A DNA stretch of 64,000 bases from Aestuariivirga sp. (lineage in GTDB: Bacteria > Pseudomonadota > Alphaproteobacteria > Rhizobiales > Aestuariivirgaceae), in assembly GCA_030680855.1 (NCBI GenBank), contig JAUXUN010000074.1:1-64000 (forward strand), given 5' to 3'. The notes under the pieces were generated by a model, which searched no databases, had not been told where the DNA came from, and saw nothing but the letters and a program-made list of their open reading frames with translations. Positions 45,654-54,020 of the stretch are shown in pieces. Position 1 is the first letter of the stretch; every line of letters starts with the position of its first letter. A program made the position numbers and the translations under genes.

Positions 45654-46391
45654 ATGCGCAAAGCAACGAAGCTAAAGCCTTCAAAAATTGGCGTGAAAAC
45701 AAATCCCCGCGGTAAACGTCCCGGCCTGCGTGATAAATCAATTCATCTCGAATTATCCAGGGCCATAGTTGATCATCGCATTCCACCGGGAACTGCCCTT
45801 CAGGAAGATGCGCTATCGACTGCATTTGGAGTGAGCCGCACTGTCATTCGCAAAGTTCTGCAAAAACTATCCCATGAAAGACTGGTTGACCTTGCTCCCA
45901 ACAAGGGAGCTACGGTGGCACGGCCATCGGCCGAAGAAGCAAAGGAGGTTTTTGATGCGCGGCGGCTCATTGAGAAAATTCTTGTCGAGCGCGTTGTGGC
46001 CACGGCTGATGACGGGAGCATTGACGAGCTGGGAAAGCTGGTCGCCGCTGAAAAATCTGCTTTTGATACCGGCGACAAGACATTAAGACTCAATCTGTCG
46101 GGCAACTTTCATCGGCAACTTGCCAGGCTGGCTGGCAATAGCGTATTGGATGACTTTCTCAATGAACTTATATCGAGGACGTCTCTCATCATCGCCCTAT
46201 ACGAGTCTCCTGGTGCGGTTCCTTGTTCACACAGTGAACACATGGAAATTGTCGGTGCCCTGAAACGCAGGGATGCAAAGAAAGCGGCTCAATTCATGGA
46301 CCATCATCTTCAACATATCGAGGCCCAGATTGAGCTTTCAGAAGACTACGCCCGCGTTGACTTCAAAAACATGTTCAGCAAGTCTGGTTAG
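45654..46391 (+). CDS. GntR-family regulator (FadR/FCD subfamily)
   Basis: 245 residues. A winged helix is at about 30-90 (IPPGTALQEDALSTAFGVS, then KLSHERLVDLAPNKGATV). A helical FCD ligand domain follows with NFHRQLARLAGN and HMEIVGALKRRD, whose His and Asp residues usually bind a metal and a carboxylate ligand. The ATG at 45654 has AGGG upstream; the open frame starts further up at 45585. It stands 4 nt convergent to the racemase gene. A 12-bp palindrome, ATTGTATACAAT, upstream of the next transporter is a typical operator for this subfamily, so that operon is the likely target, with allantoin or a ureide as inducer. Confidence 0.88.
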   Translation: MRKATKLKPSKIGVKTNPRGKRPGLRDKSIHLELSRAIVDHRIPPGTALQEDALSTAFGVSRTVIRKVLQKLSHERLVDLAPNKGATVARPSAEEAKEVFDARRLIEKILVERVVATADDGSIDELGKLVAAEKSAFDTGDKTLRLNLSGNFHRQLARLAGNSVLDDFLNELISRTSLIIALYESPGAVPCSHSEHMEIVGALKRRDAKKAAQFMDHHLQHIEAQIELSEDYARVDFKNMFSKSG

Positions 46392-47161
46392 CGCGATATC
46401 GACTTGCCATTTGTCATCGCCGGTCTCGAGGGTGGAGCGTAGCTTTCAAGCTTCCCCTTGTAGGATTTATGAAGCGGATAGGCGAGGTCGCCGTGCTTGC
46501 TTGTCTTAAGGCCTATTCCGACGAGCGCCTCGGCAAACTTCACGGCTGCTGCCACACCATCGATCACCGGTACGCCAAGTTTTCCTTCGAGGTAGCGTGC
46601 AAGGTCCGCCATGCCGGCACACCCGAGCACTATGGCACCAGATTTATCTTCCATGATTGCCTTTTTGCACTCCGCGAGAATGAGCGCACGGGCATTGGAC
46701 TTTGGATTTTCAAGCTCCAGAACCGGCAGTTCGGTGGCACGCACGCCGCGACAATGATGTTCCATGCCATAGTTCCGCACGAGATGTTCGGCAATGATCC
46801 GTGTACGATCCAGAGTCGTGACAATTGAAAAGCCCGTGGCAATGAAGCTCGCCGCATGCATGGCCGCCTCGGCAATGCCCAGCACGGGGCCGGTTGCAAC
46901 CTCGCGCGCGGCAAGGAGGCCTGGATCACCGAAGCAGGCGATGATGTAGGCATCTGTTTCCTCTGCTTCACCTTCGCGAATCTCGTCGACAAGACCAACG
47001 ATGCTTAGTGCTTCATCATAGTGGCTCTCGATTGAAACGGCCCCGGACAGGGACGTTACCGCCACGATTTCAGTACCTTGCGCGGCAACCGCCCGTGCTG
47101 CAGCGGCAATTGTTTCTGTCATCGAGACCGTCGTGTTCGGATTGATGATCCTGATGCGCAT
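46388..47161 (-). CDS. Hydantoin/allantoin racemase (Asp/Glu racemase superfamily)
   Basis: 257 residues. The N-terminus RIRIINPNTTVSMTETI is the signature of the HyuE/HpxA group. The two catalytic Cys are in IIACFGDPGL (about 75) and VLGCAGMADL (about 180). In a purine-degrading context it should interconvert S- and R-allantoin, whereas hydantoin racemase would fit the hyuAB genes. Its last 4 nt overlap the GntR gene, and its 5' side shares a 222-bp gap, with the palindrome, with the ABC transporter. Regulation by that GntR protein is therefore likely. Confidence 0.88.
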   Translation of the reverse strand: MRIRIINPNTTVSMTETIAAAARAVAAQGTEIVAVTSLSGAVSIESHYDEALSIVGLVDEIREGEAEETDAYIIACFGDPGLLAAREVATGPVLGIAEAAMHAASFIATGFSIVTTLDRTRIIAEHLVRNYGMEHHCRGVRATELPVLELENPKSNARALILAECKKAIMEDKSGAIVLGCAGMADLARYLEGKLGVPVIDGVAAAVKFAEALVGIGLKTSKHGDLAYPLHKSYKGKLESYAPPSRPAMTNGKSISR

Positions 47162-47232
47162 GGCAACCCCTTCTGGTCAAATGTTCAGCAAATCCGTGCC
47201 CTAAATTCAGGCCTTAGCTCAATTCCAGTGCA

Positions 47233-47244
47233 ATTGTATACAAT
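47233..47244. promoter_or_regulatory. ATTGTATACAAT operator of GntR/FadR type
   Basis: Perfect 12-bp palindrome in the divergent gap between the racemase and the binding-protein gene. It is followed at once by the A+T-rich ACTGTATTTTTTTA, a likely promoter part. The core TTGTATACAA is the kind of site bound by FCD-type GntR repressors, and one such gene lies within 1 kb. No second copy was noticed elsewhere in the window. Confidence 0.65.
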
Positions 47245-47383
47245 ACTGTATTTTTTTATTGCATTCAAATCGAAATTGAGCAAGATTAAATTTAGAGTGG
47301 CGAAGAAGAACAAGCTTGCAGATCAAACAAGCAATCCCGCTCATGAATTCACTTGGGAAAAACGTTCAAAGAGGAGACCGAAT

Positions 47384-48583
47384 ATGAAAACCATTTCAAA
47401 CATGTCACGCCGGGTAATGCTCGGTGTTATGGGCGCTGCGATGCTCGCGGCCATGCCGGCCGCGGGGTTTGCGGAGAATGCAAAACTCAAGATCGGGTTT
47501 GTCGGGGTGACAAGCGGCCCGGCCGCCGCCTGGGGCACATCAAATGTGCGCTCCATGGAGACCCTTGCTGCCTGGTACAATGAATTGGGCGGCGTCAAGA
47601 TCGGCGAGGTCACCTATGACCTCGATATTGTTACCTTTGACGACCAGAAGGACCCCAAGCGCGCAATCGCCGGCATGGAAAAGATGGCTCAGGAAGGCAT
47701 CCATTACGTCGTTGGGCCAAACGTCGATGATGGTGCTGCTGCTGTCCGTCCGGTCGCAGAAGCCAATGGCATCATTTACTTCCCCTATGCCTTCCCGAAG
47801 TCACTTTATGAGAAACCTGCTTCCAACGCCGTGCTCGGCATGATCGCCAACTATCAATCGGGCCCGGCAATTTACAAGTATCTCATGGAAAACAAGGGCG
47901 TGAAGAAGGTAGCTTTCGTGGCTGCCAACGAGTCCGATCCATTGAGCCAACGGGACGGAGGCGTTGCTGCTGCAAAGGCGCTTGGACTTGAAGTTGTCGC
48001 GCAAAACGACACCTATCAGAATGATACGCGCGATTTTTCGCCGGTTCTCACACCAATCGTGGCACTCAAGCCTGACTTGCTCGTGCTTTCTGGCGTTGCA
48101 CCGGCAAATGCTCCGTTGCTCATCCGTGCTGCTCGCGAACTTGGCTATGAAGGCCTGATCTCGACCGAAACAGCCCAGGACGCCAAAGTGCTTGAAGAGG
48201 GTGCCGGTGAACTTGCGAACGGCTTCATCTCGGTTGGTGGCGCTTCGACGCCGGAAATCGCGTCTGACCGGATGAAGGAATTCGTTGAACGCTATACGAA
48301 AATGTTTGGCGAATATAACGACGAGTCGAATACAAAGGTCTATGCCCTCGACTACATTCTTGAAACGCTGAAGGCCAGTCCTGCCGCACTCGACAATGTC
48401 GAGGAGTTCAAGAAGGCCATGGACACCTTCTCTGCCCCAAATCCCTATCTTAAAGGCGATGCAAAGCTGACCTATGTGGGCAGCACTTCCTTCGGCCAGA
48501 AGCGCCAGGTGGCGGTTCCAATGGTTGTGAACGAATACAAGGATGGCGCTTTCGAGACCCTGTTTGTTGGAACTGTTGACTAG
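47384..48583 (+). CDS. ABC transporter substrate-binding protein (LivJ/UrtA-like), probable ureide binder
   Basis: 399 residues. The N-terminus has MSRRVMLGVMGAAML, a twin-Arg-like signal ending near AAGFAENAK. The mature protein, KIGFVGVTSGPAAAWGTSN, belongs to the type 1 periplasmic fold used for amino acids, urea and amides. AGAGGAG lies 8 nt before the ATG; the longer open frame from 47078 is antisense to the racemase. The four genes after the hairpin form its permeases and ATPases, and the operon ends with allantoinase. Substrate allantoin or a related hydantoin is inferred, not shown. Confidence 0.85.
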   Translation: MKTISNMSRRVMLGVMGAAMLAAMPAAGFAENAKLKIGFVGVTSGPAAAWGTSNVRSMETLAAWYNELGGVKIGEVTYDLDIVTFDDQKDPKRAIAGMEKMAQEGIHYVVGPNVDDGAAAVRPVAEANGIIYFPYAFPKSLYEKPASNAVLGMIANYQSGPAIYKYLMENKGVKKVAFVAANESDPLSQRDGGVAAAKALGLEVVAQNDTYQNDTRDFSPVLTPIVALKPDLLVLSGVAPANAPLLIRAARELGYEGLISTETAQDAKVLEEGAGELANGFISVGGASTPEIASDRMKEFVERYTKMFGEYNDESNTKVYALDYILETLKASPAALDNVEEFKKAMDTFSAPNPYLKGDAKLTYVGSTSFGQKRQVAVPMVVNEYKDGAFETLFVGTVD

Positions 48584-48605
48584 ACCGTAGATGCTCCCAA
48601 ACTCA

Positions 48606-48633
48606 TGAGGGCTTGGTATAATCCAAGCCCTCA
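48606..48633 (+). terminator. Perfect 11-bp hairpin after the binding-protein gene
   Basis: The arms 48606-48616 and 48623-48633 are exact complements around a 6-nt loop, followed by CTTTCTG. It begins 22 nt after the stop. It likely works as an attenuator, so the binding protein is made in excess over the membrane parts. Confidence 0.7.
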
Positions 48634-48654
48634 CTTTCTGTGACGTGAGGCTGC

Positions 48655-49521
48655 ATGGAACAGGTCATTGCCAACGGACTCTACCTCGGTGCCCAGTATG
48701 CGCTGATTGCGCTGGGGCTTACCCTCATATTCGCCCTGATGAACGTGTTGAATTTTGCCCACGGCCAAATGTATGTGCTGGGCGGGTTCATTACTTACAC
48801 CGTGTATGGCCAGCTCGGCCTTCCCTTTGTTGTGGCTTTGCTCGCATCCGGGATGACGCTGGCTGTCATCGGCGCCCTCATGGAGAAGTATCTATTCAGG
48901 ACCGTGATCAAGCGAAGCCATCGCGAGGAAAGCACGATGCTGCTTGCTGCGGCGACGGCTTTTTTCTTTGATGCGGTGATTCTTCTGATCTTTGGCGAGA
49001 AGCAGCGCGGTGTTCCCAAGATCGTCAAGGGCGTCTTCAATACCGATGGCCTGATCATGCCCTATGACAGAATTGCCGTGGGCGCTTTGGCCATCGTCTT
49101 CATCGCAGCATTCATTCTCTATATGCAATACAGCAGGCCCGGCCGCGCCATGCGGGCCCTGGCCCAGGACCGTGTCGCGGCCCAGCTCATGGGTGTTGCG
49201 GTCGAACGTTATTCCATGATCGGTTTTGCCATGGGTGCGATGCTGGCAGGAATTGTCGGCGGGCTGCTGGTCACCATTACGGGTGTCAATTCCGGTATCG
49301 GCGGCCCCATCTCGATCAAGGCCTTTATGATGGTGATGATCGGTGGTGCCGGTGTTGTCGGTGGGGCCATTGCCGGTGGCTTCATCCTTGGCATGATGGA
49401 ATCGGTCGGCCTTACGGTATTGCGTGAGTATGGCGATGTCACCTATCTGGTCATTTTTGCCGCGCTCATGGTGTTTCTCAGCATCAGGCCCAATGGCCTG
49501 ATGGGCAAGCCGTGGGGTTAA
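48655..49521 (+). CDS. ABC transporter permease (LivH type)
   Basis: 288 residues with about eight membrane segments. MNVLNFAHGQMYVLGGF is the classical LivH motif and SIKAFMMVMIGGAGVVGGAI a family segment. ATG has GTGAGG upstream. It begins after the attenuator-like hairpin and is followed 7 bp later by the LivM-type gene. Forms the pore of the presumed ureide importer. Confidence 0.9.
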   Translation: MEQVIANGLYLGAQYALIALGLTLIFALMNVLNFAHGQMYVLGGFITYTVYGQLGLPFVVALLASGMTLAVIGALMEKYLFRTVIKRSHREESTMLLAAATAFFFDAVILLIFGEKQRGVPKIVKGVFNTDGLIMPYDRIAVGALAIVFIAAFILYMQYSRPGRAMRALAQDRVAAQLMGVAVERYSMIGFAMGAMLAGIVGGLLVTITGVNSGIGGPISIKAFMMVMIGGAGVVGGAIAGGFILGMMESVGLTVLREYGDVTYLVIFAALMVFLSIRPNGLMGKPWG

Positions 49522-49528
49522 TGGAACA

Positions 49529-50515
49529 ATGACACGCGTTGCCAAAGCTGCCTCAATTTCCGCGTTCCTGGCGGTCGTCTTCATCCTCGTGCCCGTACTT
49601 ATCATAGCAACAGGACGGACGGATCTCTACTACACGCTCACTTCTGTAGCACTTCTCAGTATTGCAAGTGCCGGTGTGTGGCTTACATTTTTTATTGGGC
49701 GCATCAATATCGGGCAGGGCGCCTACGCACTCATGGGCGGCTATGTGTCGGCCATTCTGGTTGTGAATTATGGTGTGTCCTTCTGGCTCACACTTCCGCT
49801 TGCAGGCCTTTTCTGCGCTGCGGCGAGCATCTTGATTGGGTACCCAATCCTGCGCCTGCGTGGAGTGTATTTTGCCATGGTGACACTGGTGCTTACCGAG
49901 GTCGCGCGATTGCTGGCCCTCGCACTGCCGATCACCAATGGCGCCAAGGGCATGGTCAGCATTCCGCTTCCGGGTGCGCTATCAATTTTCGGAGTTACAA
50001 TCATTCCGAATTTCGCAGGGATGCAGAGCCCCCGACTTGCCTTCTACTTGCTGGCTGTTACAATGATGGTGCTCTGCTTTGCCGCAATGTACCGCCTGGT
50101 CAATTCCCGTATCGGCAAGCTCTGCCAGTCGCTGCAGCAGAATGAGGAGCTCGCTTCGTCAATCGGCGTCAACATCGCCTACCTGCGGGTGATCGCCTAT
50201 GCAATTTCGTCTTTCTTCGGCGGCGTGGCGGGGGCTATTTTTGCCGCGATCTCGCAATCCATTTACCCCTCAAGCTTCACGGTGACTGACTCGATCAATT
50301 TCATGCTGAATTGCTTCTTCGGTGGCCTCGGCTATGTTTTCGGGCCGATGCTCGGGACCCTTGTTCTCTATTTTGGCTGGGACCTGCTTTTCCAGACCGG
50401 AAAATTCCAACTGCTCATCTATTCAACTTTGATGATTGTCCTGATGCTTTTCCTGCCGAACGGCCTGCTAAGTCTTGGTGATCTGCTGCGCAAGCGGGGG
50501 TCGAATAATGGTTGA
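49529..50515 (+). CDS. ABC transporter permease (LivM type)
   Basis: 328 residues with about ten membrane segments. GRINIGQGAYALMGGYVSA, ILRLRGVYFAMVTLVLTE and the late loop NEELASSIGVNIAYLRV are LivM features. Overlaps the next ATPase gene by 8 nt. Works as partner of the LivH-type subunit. Confidence 0.9.
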   Translation: MTRVAKAASISAFLAVVFILVPVLIIATGRTDLYYTLTSVALLSIASAGVWLTFFIGRINIGQGAYALMGGYVSAILVVNYGVSFWLTLPLAGLFCAAASILIGYPILRLRGVYFAMVTLVLTEVARLLALALPITNGAKGMVSIPLPGALSIFGVTIIPNFAGMQSPRLAFYLLAVTMMVLCFAAMYRLVNSRIGKLCQSLQQNEELASSIGVNIAYLRVIAYAISSFFGGVAGAIFAAISQSIYPSSFTVTDSINFMLNCFFGGLGYVFGPMLGTLVLYFGWDLLFQTGKFQLLIYSTLMIVLMLFLPNGLLSLGDLLRKRGSNNG

Positions 50516-51287
50516 TCTTCTCCAGGTTTCGGGCCTCACCAAGCGCTTCGGCGGTCTCGTCGCTGTAAACAATGTGTCTTTCACCGTGCGCGAGAAAGAG
50601 ATACTCGCGGTCATTGGTCCAAATGGCGCTGGCAAGTCAACACTTTTCAAACTTATCGCATCCTTTCTCCGTCCAACGTCCGGTGAAGTGCTGTTCAAGG
50701 GTGAGCGCATATCCGATCTTGCTCCCCATATCGCGGCCCGGAAAGGCATTGTCCGCACCTTTCAGGAGACGACTATTTTCAAAAACATGAGCGTTCGCGA
50801 GAACGTGATCATCGCGCATCACCTCAGGTCAAAGGCCAACCTTCTTGGGTTCTTTCTCGGAACTAAACTGGCGAAAGCAGACGAGCAGGCATTCGGTACC
50901 TCGGCAGACGAGATACTTGAGTTTCTTGGTCTTTCCGCGATTTCATCGGAAATTGCCAAGAATCTCCCCCATGGCCACCTGCGCGCCCTTGGCATCGCCA
51001 TAGGTCTTGCCACCAATCCTACGATTCTGCTGCTCGACGAGCCCTTCGCCGGGATGAACCACGACGAAACCATGAAGGCAGTGGCAATGGTACGACGTCT
51101 CCGCGAGCGCGGCCTGACCGTTCTGCTTGTCGAGCACGACATGCCTGCCGTCATGAAAATCTCAGACCGCATTGTCGTGATCAACTTTGGCGAGAAAATA
51201 GCCGAGGGCACACCTGCGGAAATACAAAGCAATGCAAAAGTCATCGAGGCTTACCTGGGTAGCGAAGACGAGGCGATTGGGCTTTAG
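50508..51287 (+). CDS. ABC transporter ATP-binding protein (LivG type)
   Basis: 259 residues. Walker A GPNGAGKS at about 38-45, Walker B TILLLDEPFAGM, and VLLVEHDMPAVM. The signature region reads LPHGHLRALGIA, a slightly degenerate form of the usual LS-GQ text. The ATG at 50508 starts at the family N-terminus MVDLLQVSGLTKRFGG; an in-frame ATG at 50475 lies inside livM. Confidence 0.9.
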   Translation: MVDLLQVSGLTKRFGGLVAVNNVSFTVREKEILAVIGPNGAGKSTLFKLIASFLRPTSGEVLFKGERISDLAPHIAARKGIVRTFQETTIFKNMSVRENVIIAHHLRSKANLLGFFLGTKLAKADEQAFGTSADEILEFLGLSAISSEIAKNLPHGHLRALGIAIGLATNPTILLLDEPFAGMNHDETMKAVAMVRRLRERGLTVLLVEHDMPAVMKISDRIVVINFGEKIAEGTPAEIQSNAKVIEAYLGSEDEAIGL

Positions 51288-51290
51288 ATC

Positions 51291-52013
51291 ATGAACCAGA
51301 TCCTCAAATTCTCTGGTGTCGAACTTTATTATGACCATGTCTATGCGCTGAAAGGCGTATCGATTGAGGTGAACGAGGGCGAGACCGTGGCCCTCATTGG
51401 CGCCAATGGCGCGGGCAAATCATCGATCCTGCGCGCCATCACCGGCCTGCGAAAAATCAGGACCGGAGAAATCCACTACAGCGGAAAACGTATTGATGGC
51501 GTGAGCCCCGATGCGATCGTCAAGATGGGAATTGCCATGGTGCCTGAGGGGCGCCGCGTATTTCCCTATATGTCCGTCAAGGACAATCTGCTGATGGGGG
51601 CTTTCACCCGCTCCGACAAAGCGGAGATTGCAAGGTCCCTGGAGATGGTGCTCGGCCGCTTTCCGCGCCTCAAGGAACGCTATTCGCAGGCAGCGGGAAC
51701 CATGAGCGGCGGCGAACAGCAAATGCTGGTGATTGGCAGGGCCCTGATGTCCAAGCCACGGCTTCTTCTTCTGGACGAACCCTCTCTTGGCGTCGCTCCT
51801 AAATTGGTTCAGGATATAGCCCGATCGATTGTTGCCATAAACCGCGATGAAAAAGTGAGCGTGTTGCTCGTCGAACAGAATTCACGTATGGCACTTCGGA
51901 TTTCGCAGCGCGCCTATGCCTTGACGACGGGTGCCGTCGCGCTTTCCGGAGTATCCTCTGAGTTGTTGAATGATGAACGGGTGAAGAAATTGTATCTGGG
52001 TGGGGAACTGTGA
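51291..52013 (+). CDS. ABC transporter ATP-binding protein (LivF type)
   Basis: 240 residues. Walker A GANGAGKSSIL at about 36, VPEGRRVFPYMSVKDNL, signature MSGGEQQMLVIGRALM, Walker B LLLLDEPSLGVAP. The stop overlaps the GTG start of puuE, so importer and allantoinase are translated together. This is the best evidence that the transporter serves allantoin or a related ureide. Confidence 0.9.
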   Translation: MNQILKFSGVELYYDHVYALKGVSIEVNEGETVALIGANGAGKSSILRAITGLRKIRTGEIHYSGKRIDGVSPDAIVKMGIAMVPEGRRVFPYMSVKDNLLMGAFTRSDKAEIARSLEMVLGRFPRLKERYSQAAGTMSGGEQQMLVIGRALMSKPRLLLLDEPSLGVAPKLVQDIARSIVAINRDEKVSVLLVEQNSRMALRISQRAYALTTGAVALSGVSSELLNDERVKKLYLGGEL

Positions 52014-52915
52014 GCGAAAAGAAGCCCGATTATCCGCGTGATCTCAAGGGTTATGACCGCGCCATTCCCGATCCGAAATGGCCGGATGGGGCGCATGTTG
52101 CCGTGCAGTTCGTGCTGAACTATGAGGAGGGTGGCGAGAACAACATCCTGCATGGCGACGCAGCGTCAGAGGCGTTCCTGTCTGAAATTGTGGGCGCAAG
52201 CGCCTGGCCAGGCCAGCGCCACTGGAATATGGAATCGATTTATGAATATGGGGCGCGCGCCGGTTTCTGGCGGCTATGGCGGATGTTCACTGGCCGCAAA
52301 ATTCCCCTGACGATTTATGGAGTGGCGACGGCCCTCGAACGTTCACCGGAGCAGACGCGCGCCATGATCGAGGCTGGATGGGAGATTGCCAGCCATGGAC
52401 TGAAATGGATTGAATACAAGGATATGCCGGAAGATGAAGAATGGCGGCACATCCAGGATGCGATCCGCATTCATACGGAGGCCGTTGGTTCGCGTCCGCT
52501 GGGTTGGTATACGGGGCGCTGCTCGATGAACACCCAGCGCCTTATCAGGCAAGAGGGCGGATTTCTCTATTCCTCAGATTCCTATGCGGATGATCTGCCC
52601 TATTGGGTCGAGAAACATCTGGTCATTCCCTACACGCTCGACGCCAATGACATGCGCTTTGCCACGCCGCAGGGCTTCAATACGGGCGAGCATTTTTACC
52701 AGTATCTGAAGGATTCGTTCGACTGGCTGTATGATGAGGGAAAACGCGGCTCGCCCAAGATGATGTCGGTTGGACTTCATTGCCGTCTCGCAGGCCGTCC
52801 CGGCCGCGCCCTGGGGCTGGCAAAATTCCTGGACTATGTTCAATCTCATGACAAAGTCTGGATTGCGAAGCGAATTGACATCGCCAGGCACTGGCACGCA
52901 AATTTTCCGGTTTAA
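52010..52915 (+). CDS. puuE: Allantoinase PuuE (polysaccharide deacetylase-like)
   Basis: 301 residues. It hydrolyses allantoin to allantoate. Unlike the metal amidohydrolase AllB it has the NodB/deacetylase fold without needing a metal. YPRDLKGYDRAIPDPKWP, QFVLNYEEGGENNILHGD and WYTGRCSMNTQRLI are PuuE hallmarks, and the length is typical. The start is GTG in a GTGA overlap with the livF-type gene. An adjacent racemase can supply whichever allantoin enantiomer it needs. The next enzyme, for allantoate, is absent from the window. Confidence 0.94.
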   Translation: MSEKKPDYPRDLKGYDRAIPDPKWPDGAHVAVQFVLNYEEGGENNILHGDAASEAFLSEIVGASAWPGQRHWNMESIYEYGARAGFWRLWRMFTGRKIPLTIYGVATALERSPEQTRAMIEAGWEIASHGLKWIEYKDMPEDEEWRHIQDAIRIHTEAVGSRPLGWYTGRCSMNTQRLIRQEGGFLYSSDSYADDLPYWVEKHLVIPYTLDANDMRFATPQGFNTGEHFYQYLKDSFDWLYDEGKRGSPKMMSVGLHCRLAGRPGRALGLAKFLDYVQSHDKVWIAKRIDIARHWHANFPV

Positions 52916-52951
52916 GGCGCTTTATTTTTTAATTGGAGCTCTTGGTCAAGA

Positions 52952-53029
52952 GGCCCTCATCCGCCCTGTCGGGCACCTCCCATTCGCTTCGCTCATGGGA
53001 GAAGGTGCCCGACAGGGCGGATGAGGGCC
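52952..53029. repeat. 27-bp perfect inverted repeat element
   Basis: The arms 52952-52978 and 53003-53029 are exact reverse complements around a 24-nt loop that itself holds short complementary pieces. It lies in the convergent gap between puuE and a LysR gene. The sequence looks like a REP element present in many copies in Hyphomicrobiales and is different from the ones at 28.6 and 60.1 kb. It could also terminate both transcripts. Confidence 0.8.
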
Positions 53030-53064
53030 CTTCGGTGCGTGATTCAATACGTGACGATCATGCT

Positions 53065-53931
53065 CTAACGCGTGGTGAAAGCCACGAAGCGGCGGGCGAG
53101 GGCGGTTGCGTCATGGCGCATGAGGGAATGCACGTCCGCGGTGGGGCTTGCGCCGATGATGTCGAGGTATTTGACCTTGGCAGCGCTGTTTCGCCCTACT
53201 GTTTCGGGCACGAAGCCGATGCCGAGACCGGCGGAGACGAGACTCACGACTGAAAAGGATTCCACAACCTGCTGAATGATGCGCGGGGCAAAGCCCTCCT
53301 GAACACAAAGGGATTGAAGATGCGTTGCGAAGGCTGATTCCGGTAGGCGGTAGAAAACAAAGTCATCGTCCCTAAGCGAGGCGATGCGCACGGATTTGCG
53401 GCTTGCGAGCCGGTGCCTCAGCGGCACGATCAGCCCCACTTTTTCACGCCATGCCCTGGTCACGAGGAAGTTTTTCTCTTCCGGTGCAAACCTGAGGAAG
53501 CAGGCGTCAACCCGGTGCAGTCCAAGGTGTTCTATCTGTTCTTTCGGCGACAATTCGTGAATGATAACCTCGACGTTCTGGTTTTCCGCCTTGAAAGCCG
53601 CGATTGCCGTGGAGAGTCCGGAATATAAAACAGAGCTTGTTGCCGCCACATTTAGAATGCCCGTGGTTCCCCGGTCGATGGCCTTGACCTCGTCTGCGGC
53701 CTGCTGGGCCTGGGCCAGCATGGCTTCGGCGTGGCGTCGGAAAACCTGGCCCGCGGCGGTCAGCGCAACGCTGCGGCTATGTCGGTCAAACAACCTCACG
53801 GAAAGCTCGCGCTCGAGATCGGCAATCTGCTGGCTGAGGGGCGGCTGGGACATGTTCAGGCGTTTTGCCGCCACGGTGAAATTCAGCGTTTCCGCAAGGG
53901 CCAGGAAATATCTGATATGCCTGAGTTCCAT
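53065..53931 (-). CDS. LysR-family regulator, divergent from gcl
   Basis: 288 residues. The N-terminus MELRHIRYFLALAETLNFTV and NMSQPPLSQQIADLERELSV form the winged helix of the BenM/CatM/HcaR type. A periplasmic-binding-like effector domain follows. The ATG at 53929-53931 is the family start; the open frame continues to 54027 into the gcl leader. It is divergent from gcl by 89 bp and probably controls the glyoxylate/ureidoglycolate operon, with glyoxylate or allantoate as possible effector. Confidence 0.88.
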   Translation of the reverse strand: MELRHIRYFLALAETLNFTVAAKRLNMSQPPLSQQIADLERELSVRLFDRHSRSVALTAAGQVFRRHAEAMLAQAQQAADEVKAIDRGTTGILNVAATSSVLYSGLSTAIAAFKAENQNVEVIIHELSPKEQIEHLGLHRVDACFLRFAPEEKNFLVTRAWREKVGLIVPLRHRLASRKSVRIASLRDDDFVFYRLPESAFATHLQSLCVQEGFAPRIIQQVVESFSVVSLVSAGLGIGFVPETVGRNSAAKVKYLDIIGASPTADVHSLMRHDATALARRFVAFTTR

Positions 53932-53957
53932 ATGAAAAACCTCTAGATCAAGCTTAA

Positions 53958-53967
53958 CAATATATTG
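53958..53967. promoter_or_regulatory. CAATATATTG palindrome in the LysR-gcl gap
   Basis: Perfect 10-bp palindrome. A related site, CAAATATTG, starts at 53988, about 30 bp away. Both fit a LysR dimer pair of binding sites between the divergent starts. Short A+T-rich palindromes are not rare, so this is tentative. Confidence 0.35.
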
Positions 53968-54020
53968 GACCTTTTGATTATTTGGCGCAAATATTGTTTG
54001 AAACCTGAAGGAGGCAAGCC

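Noticed and set aside
48606-48633. Hairpin as end of a separate one-gene transcript for the binding protein
   Set aside because: No independent promoter was recognised before the LivH-type gene, and receptor genes are often followed by an attenuating hairpin within an operon.
53982-53997. Possible sigma-54 promoter before gcl
   Set aside because: TGGCGC is present, but the -12 element reads GT instead of GC, which normally abolishes recognition.
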